A stretch of 64,000 nucleotides of DNA from Desulfuromonas sp. (GCA_002868905.1 PKUA01000004.1:1-64000), one strand, 5' to 3'. Counted from the stretch's first letter, positions 42,430-49,785 are shown. The notes: generated by a model not told the origin, from the letters alone. Numbers and translations: made by a program.

Positions 42430-42924
42430 CTAAAGCTCCTCGAAGCGGTTCAATGCAACGTTCTTTTTTGCTTTGTCCGGGTGGAAGATCTGTCCATTCA
42501 TGGCGATCCAGGCCCCGGCCGGGAGCAGCTGCACTGCAGTCAGGGCGCTAGCGATATTGAAGACGGCGTCGGATTGGCGGAAGCGGGCTGGCTGCATCGC
42601 CCCGGTCAGGACGACGGTCTTACCCGGAATGTTGAGCAAGGCTTGCCCGGTCTGCACCATGGTGTCAGTGCCGTGGGTGATGATGATCCGCATTGAATCG
42701 CTGGCTGCGACCGCCTGGCGGATGTCGGCCCTGTCCCGGTCGGTCATCTCCAGGCTGTCCTTGCGCATCAGGGGAGTGACCCGGATAGCGAGGGACACGT
42801 TCGCCTCGTGTAACATTTCGTCGATCTGCGATTCGCCGACCTGGAAACGGTCCTTGGCGTCGAAATAAACCTTGTCGATGGTCCCGCCGGTGGTGAAGAT
42901 TTCGATCTGCGTTTTCTGCTCCAT
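42430..42924 (-). CDS. half-size asparaginase-domain protein
   Basis: 164 residues from ATG 42924. It aligns with the N-terminal domain of L-asparaginases: IFTTGGTIDK with the nucleophilic Thr, and ITHGTDTMVQTGQAL with the second Thr-Asp pair, then VVLTGAMQPARFRQSDAVFN. The C-terminal domain (about 150 residues) that completes the fold is absent and the protein ends naturally, without a sign of frameshift. Single-domain forms exist in databases; activity is doubtful and substrate unknown. Confidence 0.75.
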   Translation of the reverse strand: MEQKTQIEIFTTGGTIDKVYFDAKDRFQVGESQIDEMLHEANVSLAIRVTPLMRKDSLEMTDRDRADIRQAVAASDSMRIIITHGTDTMVQTGQALLNIPGKTVVLTGAMQPARFRQSDAVFNIASALTAVQLLPAGAWIAMNGQIFHPDKAKKNVALNRFEEL

Positions 42925-43019
42925 GCGCTGTCGCCTCGTATTGTTTATCACCCATGCCGCTTCGCCGATCAACTGGTTGGTCTCAGCTTTGATTTTAGCA
43001 GGCTGATTGCCCCCCAACG

Positions 43020-43048
43020 AAAAAAGCCCCCGGAATTTTCCGGGGGCT
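43020..43048 (-). terminator. intrinsic terminator of the octaheme cytochrome operon
   Basis: AGCCCCCGG (43025-43033) pairs with CCGGGGGCT (43040-43048) around AATTTT. On the minus strand it is followed by TTTTTT. It lies 26 bases after the cytochrome stop. Confidence 0.88.
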
Positions 43049-43073
43049 TCGGTTTTTTGCGGGTACCAGACTG

Positions 43074-44237
43074 TTACCAGCTGCTCTCGAGGTCGGAGAG
43101 GATTTTCTTAAAATCGGCCCGAACCGAATCAAGGATGGTGCTGGCATACTCGCGGTTGTGAACACCACTGGTTCCGTCGTTGCGGACCAGTTTCAGGTTG
43201 AACAGCGCTTTCTGGTAGCGTTCCCAGGCCCCTTTGGTGTCGCGCTTGCGGGCATCGGCACCACGCAGCGCCTCTTCGACCTCGACGCGCATTTCACGCA
43301 AGCCGGCGATCTCCTTGGCAGTCGAGGACGACCAGTCATCAAAGATCTCGACATATTCGGCTTCGTGGCAGTCGGTGCAGGACTCTTTGGACGGGCGGTA
43401 GAGACCCTGATCTACGGCAGTGTGGCATTCCTGGCAGCCGATACCGGCTCCCCACATCAGACCCTCTTCGCCTTCAACTCCCTTGGCGCCGACCCCGCGG
43501 TTCATGTCGTATTGGGCTTCGTGGCATCCCTGACAGTCAGCCATCTGCGGGGCGCTGCTCCCCTCGTTCTCCTGGTGGCAGGTGACACACTTGTTCATCC
43601 GGTCAGTCTTGGTGCCGGGCTGATGCACCAGGCCGAAATGGCAGTCGCCGCACTTAAACTCGAAATTCTCGATATGCATCGCATGGTCGAATTGGGTGCC
43701 GCCGACGTAGGTATCGGCCATGATGTCGGGCAGACCCTTGTGCTCGCGGAACTCCGGGTTCTTGACATCGTCGAGCATCCGCATCTTGACGATCTTCATC
43801 AACTTGACCTTCTTGCGGTACTCCTGGTTCCCCTCGTCAGAGTGGCAGAAAAGGCAGTGTTGATCCGGGACCAGGTGCTCGGAATCAGGGTTGGCGAGGA
43901 TCTCAAGTTTCTCCTCTTTGGAGATGGTCAACTGCATATAGGTGTCTTTCAGACCACCGAGCTTCGCTTTCATGTAGCCGACTACCCCGGGGCGTCCGTG
44001 ACAGTCGAGGCAGGAGACGCCGGCGTCGCCGTGGGCCGAGTGCTCCCAGGAGTCGACCTCGGCCAGCGGACCGAAGCCCTTGGCCGGATGGCACATGTGG
44101 CAGAATTCCGGTTCGGAGGTCATATGCAGGATCTGCACGTTGACAAAACCAAAAACGGTCATCAATACGACGCAGATGATCGTGACGAGAACAATGTGTC
44201 GTTTACACCAGGCGAAAAAATCTTTGATGGAAGCCAT
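43074..44237 (-). CDS. octaheme NapC/NrfH-like membrane-anchored cytochrome c
   Basis: 387 residues from ATG 44237 (MASIKDFFAWCKRHIVL). One N-terminal membrane helix (about 14-36) anchors it. Eight CXXCH motifs follow, from CHMCH at 46-50 through CLDCH, CLFCH, CGDCH, CVTCH, CQGCH, CQECH to CTDCH, then a haem-free helical tail of about 100 residues. The opening part fits the NapC/NirT/NrfH quinol dehydrogenases, which have four or five haems; eight plus a long tail is larger than those. It may take electrons from the NrfD module encoded upstream and pass them to periplasmic cytochromes such as the c7 protein. Confidence 0.85.
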   Translation of the reverse strand: MASIKDFFAWCKRHIVLVTIICVVLMTVFGFVNVQILHMTSEPEFCHMCHPAKGFGPLAEVDSWEHSAHGDAGVSCLDCHGRPGVVGYMKAKLGGLKDTYMQLTISKEEKLEILANPDSEHLVPDQHCLFCHSDEGNQEYRKKVKLMKIVKMRMLDDVKNPEFREHKGLPDIMADTYVGGTQFDHAMHIENFEFKCGDCHFGLVHQPGTKTDRMNKCVTCHQENEGSSAPQMADCQGCHEAQYDMNRGVGAKGVEGEEGLMWGAGIGCQECHTAVDQGLYRPSKESCTDCHEAEYVEIFDDWSSSTAKEIAGLREMRVEVEEALRGADARKRDTKGAWERYQKALFNLKLVRNDGTSGVHNREYASTILDSVRADFKKILSDLESSW

Positions 44238-44420
44238 AACTCTTTGATCCTTTGCTGCAAAATGTTGTTTCCGTCGATTCGAAAGTGTATACAGTCGACA
44301 GATTGACCCGCAAAAAGATACCTGAGGGACCAAAGAAAAAGCAACAAAAAAGATTTAAAAATTAATCATTTAAAAAAGCTTAATCAAAAATTACCAGATT
44401 GAGGAAGAACTTATAAAGGG
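44238..44420. other. AT-rich leader of the octaheme cytochrome gene
   Basis: Very AT-rich (long A and T runs near 44340-44400) between the small membrane gene and the cytochrome. With the hairpin at 44421 just upstream, it may hold a separate promoter for the cytochrome. I could not identify convincing -35/-10 or -24/-12 boxes. Confidence 0.4.
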
Positions 44421-44448
44421 CGGCGACCGGCGATATTGCCGGTCGCCG
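44421..44448 (-). terminator. internal hairpin between the small membrane gene and the octaheme cytochrome
   Basis: CGGCGACCGGC (44421-44431) and GCCGGTCGCCG (44438-44448) form a perfect 11-bp stem with loop GATATT. On the minus strand it follows the small-gene stop by 10 bases and is followed by GCCCTTTATAAG, a weak tail. It may cause partial termination and lower expression of the downstream cytochrome. Confidence 0.6.
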
Positions 44449-44458
44449 TATGGGAAAA

Positions 44459-44644
44459 TCAGGAGGTAAAGCGCTCACTCATCCAGGCGATGACCGGCCA
44501 GGCGACGAGGGTCAGGGTGCAGGTAACGAATAGAGTGAAAACCAGGGTCAGGGTCGCGAGCCAGAAACGGGCCAGCGGGTTGTGGGTTCGACTTTCGGTG
44601 ATCCCCTGGGTCATGGATAATGTACGTGCAGTCGCGCTTGTCAT
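44459..44644 (-). CDS. single-TM micropeptide, third paralogue
   Basis: 61 residues: a polar N-terminus (about 20), then THNPLARFWLATLTLVFTLF and VTCTLTLVAWPVIAWMSERF. This aligns with the two tandem proteins at 47564 and 47777: NP-x-A-x-x-WL-x-x-LT-x-VF-x-LF-x-TCTL-x-LVAWPV-x-AW is shared by all three. One membrane helix, conserved Cys and Pro within it. The upstream ribosome site is weak and ATG 11 codons downstream is an alternative start. It lies between the triheme and octaheme cytochromes, which suggests a structural subunit or assembly factor. Confidence 0.8.
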   Translation of the reverse strand: MTSATARTLSMTQGITESRTHNPLARFWLATLTLVFTLFVTCTLTLVAWPVIAWMSERFTS

Positions 44645-44694
44645 TGCTTCAATCCAAATGAATTCGTTAATAGGTTCAAGGTTTCAGTGTCCCA

Positions 44695-45084
44695 TCAATG
44701 ATGAGCCGGTCCCTCTTCGTTGACCAGGCCGTGAGCCCGGCTGTAACCAATGACGCCAACGTGGCAGGTAGTGCAGCGTGTGTTGGCGTCGTAGGCGGTG
44801 TCGCCATCGTGGCAGGCGCCGCAGAACTCGCCGTCGGCCAGACCGGCCATGGTGAAGCTCTCCTCGTTCTCGGCCAGGCGGGCTTCCATTTCGAAAATGC
44901 CGTCGTGGCAGCTGTCGCAGTCCATGCCGTTGTCCTCGACGTGGAGTTGGTGGCTGAAAACCACGCCGATCACCGGTTTCATGTAATAGATGTCCTCGGG
45001 ATAATCCCCCTCGGCAAGTGTGGTAGCGGCACCCGCCAGCAGAAAGATCGAACTGCAGAGGATGGTGGTTAGGATCAGGCGCAT
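44695..45084 (-). CDS. periplasmic triheme cytochrome c3-like protein
   Basis: 129 residues from ATG 45084, behind AAGGAGGACATAACA. Signal peptide ending near ATTLAEG. Three CXXCH motifs (CDSCH, CGACH, CTTCH) with extra His in IGVVFSHQLHVEDNGMDC typical of class III haem spacing. A His-rich end (GPAHH). The position just after the ferredoxin gene suggests it takes electrons directly from the Fe-S subunit or pairs with the octaheme protein. Confidence 0.88.
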   Translation of the reverse strand: MRLILTTILCSSIFLLAGAATTLAEGDYPEDIYYMKPVIGVVFSHQLHVEDNGMDCDSCHDGIFEMEARLAENEESFTMAGLADGEFCGACHDGDTAYDANTRCTTCHVGVIGYSRAHGLVNEEGPAHH

Positions 45085-45113
45085 TGTTATGTCCTCCTTA
45101 CAGGGCGCGGGTA

Positions 45114-45866
45114 TCAACCGCGGGTGTAAAATACGTTTGGTTTGGTTCCGGCTTGCGGACGCAGGACCCAGACGGTCTTGGTCATCTGGTGTACTTCCTT
45201 GTAGACCCGGTCGGATGGGTTCGACAGGTCACCGAAGATACGCACGCCGGCAGGGCATGCTTCGGAACAGCCGGTGGTTTTCGCTCCCTTGCTCAGGCGC
45301 GATTCCCAGCAGAAGGTACATTTGTCAACCGCCCACTTCTCTTCGTTGAAATAACGGGCGTTGTAGGGGCAGCCGAGCTGGCACGACAGGCAGCCGATAC
45401 ATTTTTCGATGTTCATCATAACGATGCCGTTGTTCGGGTCTTTGTAGGTCGCCTTGGTCGGGCAGACCCGTGTGCACTGTGCCAGGTTGCAGTGGTTGCA
45501 CAGCACCGGGATGAACTCCCGCTGCTGGTCGAGAGCGCCGGCCACCTGGCGTTCGAGGATGTTGGTGCGGAATCCATAGCTCGGAACGCCGTTGGTCTCG
45601 GCGCAGGCGCTTTTGCACTTTTCGCAGTCGATGCAATTTTCGATGTGCATGATCATGCTGTAGTGCGGTTTGTAGGGATATTTCTCGACGAAACCCGAGG
45701 TCGAGGCGTAGACCTTGTTGACGGAGGAGACCGCCGAGAGGATGGTCCCGCCGGCGAAGACGCCGGTCACGGTCAACCCCATTTTCAGGAAGTGACGCCG
45801 CTCTTCGACCGAGCAGTTGTCAACGCCCTCGTTGGTCATTTTGTCAAGATTCTTAAGGTTTTTCAT
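45114..45866 (-). CDS. periplasmic four-cluster ferredoxin subunit (NrfC/DmsB-like), Tat-exported
   Basis: 250 residues. A Tat-type signal is seen at RRHFLKMGLTVTG, though the leading region is long and starts about residue 23. Four 4Fe-4S sets follow: CIDCEKCKSAC, CNHCNLAQCTRVCP, CIGCLSCQLGCP and CTFCWES...CSEACP. This is the electron-transfer partner of NrfD in polysulfide reductase, Nrf and Qrc-like complexes. It lies 51 bases after the nrfD-like gene. Confidence 0.9.
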   Translation of the reverse strand: MKNLKNLDKMTNEGVDNCSVEERRHFLKMGLTVTGVFAGGTILSAVSSVNKVYASTSGFVEKYPYKPHYSMIMHIENCIDCEKCKSACAETNGVPSYGFRTNILERQVAGALDQQREFIPVLCNHCNLAQCTRVCPTKATYKDPNNGIVMMNIEKCIGCLSCQLGCPYNARYFNEEKWAVDKCTFCWESRLSKGAKTTGCSEACPAGVRIFGDLSNPSDRVYKEVHQMTKTVWVLRPQAGTKPNVFYTRG

Positions 45867-45917
45867 GATGATTCAGCTCCCGTGCTTGATGTCAATCGTT
45901 TGGTGGCACAGACCGGC

Positions 45918-47135
45918 TTAATGATGGTCTTCGACCGGATAGCCATTGAAAATCTTCTCGCCGAGCAGGAACATGAAGCCGACGAACCCGAAGCCGCCGA
46001 CAACGATCATGAGTTCATGGACTGTCGGTGAATATTTGAGCAGTTCGGTCGAGCCGGTGACGCCGAGTCCCTGGAAGACCGGGATGACCTGGCCGACGAT
46101 AACCATGTTGTGACGCATGAAGAAGACACCGATCAGCATCAGGATCGCCGCGGTCAGCATCAGCTTCATGTTGGTTCCCTTGGAGAAGAGGTAAAGCCCC
46201 AGCGGAATCAGCAGGCTCAGCAGGATTTCTCCGCCCCAGAAACTGAGGGAGTATTCACCGGTCAACATCGCCATGACACCGACGTATTGCCCGTCCGGAT
46301 GGCCGGCGAGGGTCGCCACGGTGCGCCAGATGGTGAAAAAGGCGATGACGCATATCATCAGTATCGCAACCTTGCGGATGGCTGAGAGACAGTCCGGCAT
46401 TCCGGGATGCAGTGGCCCTTCGTTGATTCGTTCCGCCCAGAGGTGGAAGAGGATGAGGCACGAGCAGCCGACCATCACCCCCGAGGCGATGAAGAAGATC
46501 GGCAGGTAGGGACCGTGCCAGAATTCGCGGCCGTTGAGCAGACCGAAGACGCCGGCCAGGTTGCTGTTGGCGGCGAGTTCGCCGACGACGGCGACGAAAC
46601 CGCAGGCGACGGCGAGCTTGTATTTACCGAGCAGCAGGAAAATGAATTCGAAGATCATCACCCCGAGGGCGAGACCGTAAAGCGCCCCCATCCACCAGAT
46701 GTTGGAGGTGAAGTTGGGGGAGATGATGTTGTAGACCAGCATCCGGATCGGCACCTTGATCTCCGCGGCAATGACCAGGAAGCCGGCTGACAGGGTGATG
46801 ATCGAGAGAAAGACCGCCCGTTTGGCGATCGGCATGTAGGCCTTGACCCCGAAAATGTGGCCGATGGAGGAGACCAGGCAGATTCCGGTCGAGGTGATGG
46901 CGAAATAGACGTAGGTTGAAATCAGGATTCCCCAGGGGATCTGGCGAGAGACACCGTAGTAGACATGGTGTCCGCCGACGGTGGCCTGCAGTCCGGCGAT
47001 GGCGCCGGCTAGCATCATCAGTCCGGTCACCAGTAGAGCGAAATAGTAGGCATTGCTGCCCGACTTCAGACGGTCGACAAGCATGCTCTCCATGGCATTG
47101 AGAGTCAGGCCGGCAGTTTCAGCGCGCTGTGTCAT
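45918..47135 (-). CDS. NrfD/PsrC-like quinol-interacting membrane subunit
   Basis: 405 residues with about ten membrane helices, start after AAGGAGAAGGAACCATC. Family features are the NSNLAGVFGLLNGREFWHGPYLPIFFIASG and WAERINEGPLHPG segments and many buried polar residues for quinone binding. Partner ferredoxin and cytochromes are encoded directly downstream. With no molybdenum subunit nearby, the set looks like a quinol:cytochrome c oxidoreductase rather than a terminal reductase. Confidence 0.9.
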   Translation of the reverse strand: MTQRAETAGLTLNAMESMLVDRLKSGSNAYYFALLVTGLMMLAGAIAGLQATVGGHHVYYGVSRQIPWGILISTYVYFAITSTGICLVSSIGHIFGVKAYMPIAKRAVFLSIITLSAGFLVIAAEIKVPIRMLVYNIISPNFTSNIWWMGALYGLALGVMIFEFIFLLLGKYKLAVACGFVAVVGELAANSNLAGVFGLLNGREFWHGPYLPIFFIASGVMVGCSCLILFHLWAERINEGPLHPGMPDCLSAIRKVAILMICVIAFFTIWRTVATLAGHPDGQYVGVMAMLTGEYSLSFWGGEILLSLLIPLGLYLFSKGTNMKLMLTAAILMLIGVFFMRHNMVIVGQVIPVFQGLGVTGSTELLKYSPTVHELMIVVGGFGFVGFMFLLGEKIFNGYPVEDHH

Positions 47136-47205
47136 GATGGTTCCTTCTCCTTCGGGTGAATAATGCTAGGTTGAAGTGGTTTCTGTTGATTCGGAACCGT
47201 CTTTA

Positions 47206-47556
47206 TCAACCGATTTCATGGGCGACCTCCCGCGTGGCCAGGTTTTTGTTCAACTGATGCAGGAGCGTGTCGGGTTCCTCATCAACGCCGCAGAGTAGTT
47301 CGATTCCGCAGGTTGTGTATTCATCTTCGTCGGGAACCGCGCTGTCGGAGCAGGCGAGAACCCCGACACCTTGTTCCGCCAGCCAACGTGCCAGGCTTGG
47401 CTCGATGGCTGGGTTCCAGACTTCCAGTTGCAGGGCTGGTTCTGTTTCATCATCCGGAGTGCCAATGAAAAAGATCCTGCTCAATCCGTTCTGCGAGGTG
47501 TGCAAGGACCCGTAATACGGGACGGCAAGGTTGCACTGTTGCAGCTCGGTGGTCAT
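47206..47556 (-). CDS. NifX/NafY-like small protein
   Basis: 116 residues beginning MTTELQQCNLAVPYYGSLHTS. The layout fits the dinitrogenase Fe-Mo cofactor-binding family (NifX, VnfX, NifB C-terminus): LAVP strand, a middle strand with EVWNPAIEPSLARWLAEQGVGVLAC and then GIELLCGVDEEPDTLLHQL. The substrate-binding His of that family is not evident. No nif gene is nearby. In an electron-transfer operon it may bind a metal cluster or regulate assembly; the call is structural only. Confidence 0.6.
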   Translation of the reverse strand: MTTELQQCNLAVPYYGSLHTSQNGLSRIFFIGTPDDETEPALQLEVWNPAIEPSLARWLAEQGVGVLACSDSAVPDEDEYTTCGIELLCGVDEEPDTLLHQLNKNLATREVAHEIG

Positions 47557-47563
47557 AAGGACA

Positions 47564-47746
47564 TCAGCCTCCCAGACGGGCGCCGAGCCATGCGAGGACC
47601 GGCCAGGCGACCAGAACCAAGGTGCAGGTTGCGAAGAGGGCGAATACGACGGTCAAGACGCCGAGCCACACATTCGCCATCGGGTTGCGTTCGGCCTTGG
47701 CAGGAGCGTTAGCGGCAATGGTTTGTTGGTTTTGAGTCGCGGACAT
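47564..47746 (-). CDS. single-TM micropeptide, tandem paralogue 2
   Basis: 60 residues, ATG 47746 behind AAAGGAGGACAGCC. Polar N-terminus SATQNQQTIAANAPAKAERN, then NPMANVWLGVLTVVFALFAT and CTLVLVAWPVLAWLGARLGG, one membrane helix with Cys. About 85 percent identical to the next gene at protein level over the helix, and nearly identical in DNA from about 47581 to 47705 against 47799-47923. A recent tandem copy. The helix has a conserved W-P/W pair facing one side. Confidence 0.85.
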   Translation of the reverse strand: MSATQNQQTIAANAPAKAERNPMANVWLGVLTVVFALFATCTLVLVAWPVLAWLGARLGG

Positions 47747-47776
47747 GGCTGTCCTCCTTTCAATTCTTTATCTGGA

Positions 47777-47956
47777 TTAGCCCTGGAAGTTCGCGCCGAG
47801 CCATGCGAGGACCGGCCAGGCGACCAGAACCAGGGTGCAGGTTGCGAAGAGGGCGAATACGACGGTCAAGACGCCGAGCCACACATTAGCGATCGGGTTA
47901 CGTTCGGTTTTGGCCGGAGCGTTCATTGCGATTGTGTTGGTGTCGTTGCGAGTCAT
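47777..47956 (-). CDS. single-TM micropeptide, tandem paralogue 1
   Basis: 59 residues from ATG 47956, preceded by AAGGAGGACACC; an earlier GTG in frame lacks a ribosome site and falls in the promoter. Sequence MTRNDTNTIAMNAPAKTERN then NPIANVWLGVLTVVFALFAT and CTLVLVAWPVLAWLGANFQG. It is the first gene of the operon, 35 bases after a -24/-12-like box. No known family; length, single helix and repeated presence among respiratory genes suggest an accessory subunit of the complex. Confidence 0.85.
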   Translation of the reverse strand: MTRNDTNTIAMNAPAKTERNPIANVWLGVLTVVFALFATCTLVLVAWPVLAWLGANFQG

Positions 47957-47990
47957 GGTGTCCTCCTTGAGTTGTCTTGTCTTCGTAGTA

Positions 47991-48007
47991 TCCAAGAGGC
48001 GTACCAA
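47991..48007 (-). promoter_or_regulatory. sigma-54-like promoter of the respiratory operon
   Basis: On the minus strand TTGGTACGCCTCTTGGA compares with YTGGCACGRNNNTTGCW. The GG at -24 and spacing are right; the -12 GC is GG and the -22 C is T, so it is a weak match. It lies 35 bases before the ATG at 47956. An enhancer-binding activator gene directly upstream supports the reading. Confidence 0.45.
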
Positions 48008-48105
48008 AACTTAAAAAATTTTAAAAAAAAGAAAATACCTTATAATTTCCAATGGTTTGCGCGCTAAATAAAATTAAAAACCGCTCATAGAGGTGGCGCT
48101 GCTTG

Positions 48106-48122
48106 TGTTGCAGGGTGCAACA
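48106..48122. promoter_or_regulatory. candidate activator site TGTTGCA-N3-TGCAACA
   Basis: TGTTGCAGGGTGCAACA is a perfect 7-bp inverted repeat with a 3-base spacer. It lies about 115 bases upstream of the -24/-12 box, the usual distance for an enhancer-binding protein. The same motif (one base different at the end, plus spacer) lies before the activator gene at 49637-49653. Confidence 0.6.
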
Positions 48123-48240
48123 TTTGAAAATTTAAAAAGCTTTAATTTGAAAATATTAAAGAAGTGTGAGTCTGGCGGTGCGGGGGAAGTGCCCATAAAT
48201 TAAGAACTTCTTAAGTTTTGTCCTTAGGTAAAATTAATGA

Positions 48241-48276
48241 TGTTGCAGAAGTGTTGCGTTTGTTGCTAATGCAACA
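48241..48276. promoter_or_regulatory. TGTTGC repeats and palindrome between activator gene and operon
   Basis: TGTTGC occurs at 48241, 48252 and 48261, the last as TGTTGC-TAAT-GCAACA (48261-48276). Spacings are 11 and 9 bases, near one helical turn. It could be a second, weaker binding cluster for the same activator. Confidence 0.4.
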
Positions 48277-48285
48277 TGGCATTCG

Positions 48286-49611
48286 CTAGAGAATATCAAG
48301 CTTCTTCATCCAGCGCCAGAGGGTTGTGCGTTCGATACCGAGTTCCTTGGCAACCATGGTCCGATTGCCGTCGAATTGCTTCAGCAATTCGAGCAAGGTG
48401 TCCCGGTCGGGGCGACGATGAGAGAGACGGGCGGCTGGGGGGAGTTTTTTCGGGCTGAGGATCGATGCGGAGAGATGTTCCAGACCGACCTCTCCTTCAC
48501 GGCAGAGAATGACGGCTTGCTCAACGATGTTCATCAGTTCCCGGATGTTGCCGGGGAAATCGTACTTGATCAGTTTCTGCAGCGCTTCGGGCGAGAAGCC
48601 CCGAACGTGTTTGCCATATTGCTTGTTGAATCGGTCGACTGCCATGTCGATCAGCAGGGGGAGGTCGTCGTAGCGTTCCCGCAGCGGCGGGAGGGCGAGG
48701 GTGATGACGTTGACCCGGAAGTAGAGGTCTTGGCGGAAGGTGCCGGCCTGGACCATCTGCTCCAGGTTGCGATGGGTGGCGGTGACGAACCTGACGTCGG
48801 CTGTCTGGGGTTGCTTGGCCCCGAGGGGCTGAAATTCCCGATTCTCCAGCACCCGCAGCAGCTTGACCTGCAGCGGCAGCGGCAGGTCGCCGATCTCGTC
48901 AAGAAATAAAGTTCCACCCTGAGCCATCTCGAGGCGGCCGGGGCGGTTTTCCACCGCGCCGGTGTAGGCGCCGCGTTTGGCACCGAAAATCTCCGCCTCA
49001 AGCAGTTGTTCCGGTAGCGCGCCGCAGTTAACCACCACCAGTGGTCCTTGCTGGCGACTGCTCAATTCGTGCAGAGCCTTGGCGACCAGCTCCTTGCCGG
49101 CTCCGCTCTCTCCCTGGATTAGCACGGTTGCTTCGCTGGCGGCGACATCCGGGAGTTTTTCGAACAGCCGCCGCATGGCCGGATTACGGCTGACCATGCC
49201 ATGGAAATTGTATTTGCGCCGTGCCACGATCCGCTCGGGGTGAAATTCGGAGAAATCGCGAATGATCGCCACGGCGCCGACGGTATTGTCCTGACCGTCG
49301 AGTACGGTCGAAGCGGAGATGGCGACGTGGTGTTTGCGCCCGTCCCGATCGAGGATGTCCATCTCCCGGTTAAGGACCGGCTTGTGGGTCGCCATGGTCT
49401 CTCGGATCGGACAGTCGGTATCACAGATGCTGGTGCGCAGAACGTCGTGACACGGCTTGCCGACCACGTCGGTCGCATTGAAACCGGTGATCTTCTCGAC
49501 CGCCGAGTTGAAGGCGGTAATCTTAAACTGTTGATCCACGGTATAAATCCCGTCGGCCAACGCTTCCAGAATCTGGGCCTGGTGACCGGGGGGGAGATGA
49601 CTGAAAGGCAT
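48286..49611 (-). CDS. PAS-containing sigma-54 enhancer-binding regulator
   Basis: 441 residues, ATG 49611 after GAGGAG. PAS domain at about 10-125 with Cys54, Cys63 and Cys67 in CHDVLRTSICDTDC, which could ligate a metal or sense redox. The AAA+ domain has Walker A GESGAGK (167-173), the sigma-54 loop GAYTGA (214-219, usual GAFTGA with Phe to Tyr) and Walker B LFLDEIGD (235-242). The C-terminus has the Fis-type helix-turn-helix (MVAKELGIERTTLWRWMKKL). No receiver, so it works without a kinase. It likely activates the operon downstream and itself. Confidence 0.92.
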   Translation of the reverse strand: MPFSHLPPGHQAQILEALADGIYTVDQQFKITAFNSAVEKITGFNATDVVGKPCHDVLRTSICDTDCPIRETMATHKPVLNREMDILDRDGRKHHVAISASTVLDGQDNTVGAVAIIRDFSEFHPERIVARRKYNFHGMVSRNPAMRRLFEKLPDVAASEATVLIQGESGAGKELVAKALHELSSRQQGPLVVVNCGALPEQLLEAEIFGAKRGAYTGAVENRPGRLEMAQGGTLFLDEIGDLPLPLQVKLLRVLENREFQPLGAKQPQTADVRFVTATHRNLEQMVQAGTFRQDLYFRVNVITLALPPLRERYDDLPLLIDMAVDRFNKQYGKHVRGFSPEALQKLIKYDFPGNIRELMNIVEQAVILCREGEVGLEHLSASILSPKKLPPAARLSHRRPDRDTLLELLKQFDGNRTMVAKELGIERTTLWRWMKKLDIL

Positions 49612-49626
49612 GGAGAGAGCTCCTCA

Positions 49627-49664
49627 CTGTTTCATTTGTTGCAGATTGCAACGACTTGAAACAG
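49627..49664. promoter_or_regulatory. nested palindrome upstream of the activator gene
   Basis: Outer arms CTGTTTCA (49627-49634) and TGAAACAG (49657-49664) enclose TGTTGCAGATTGCAACG (49637-49653). Both share nearly the same centre. It ends 16 bases from the activator start codon, so binding here should block or tune its own transcription. Confidence 0.6.
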
Positions 49665-49785
49665 TTTAGCGAGAGCAGGTCCGGAGGGCAATAAAAAATT
49701 AATCCAATATCATTTAAAATGATTAAAGTTGATGAAGGTGCCTATTTCCATCAGGAATGCTGTTGTATTTCACTTGATTTCTGGC

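Noticed and set aside
43158-44306. Long plus-strand frame opposite the octaheme cytochrome (382 codons)
   Set aside because: The minus strand has eight CXXCH motifs and a membrane anchor; the antisense frame has no pattern.
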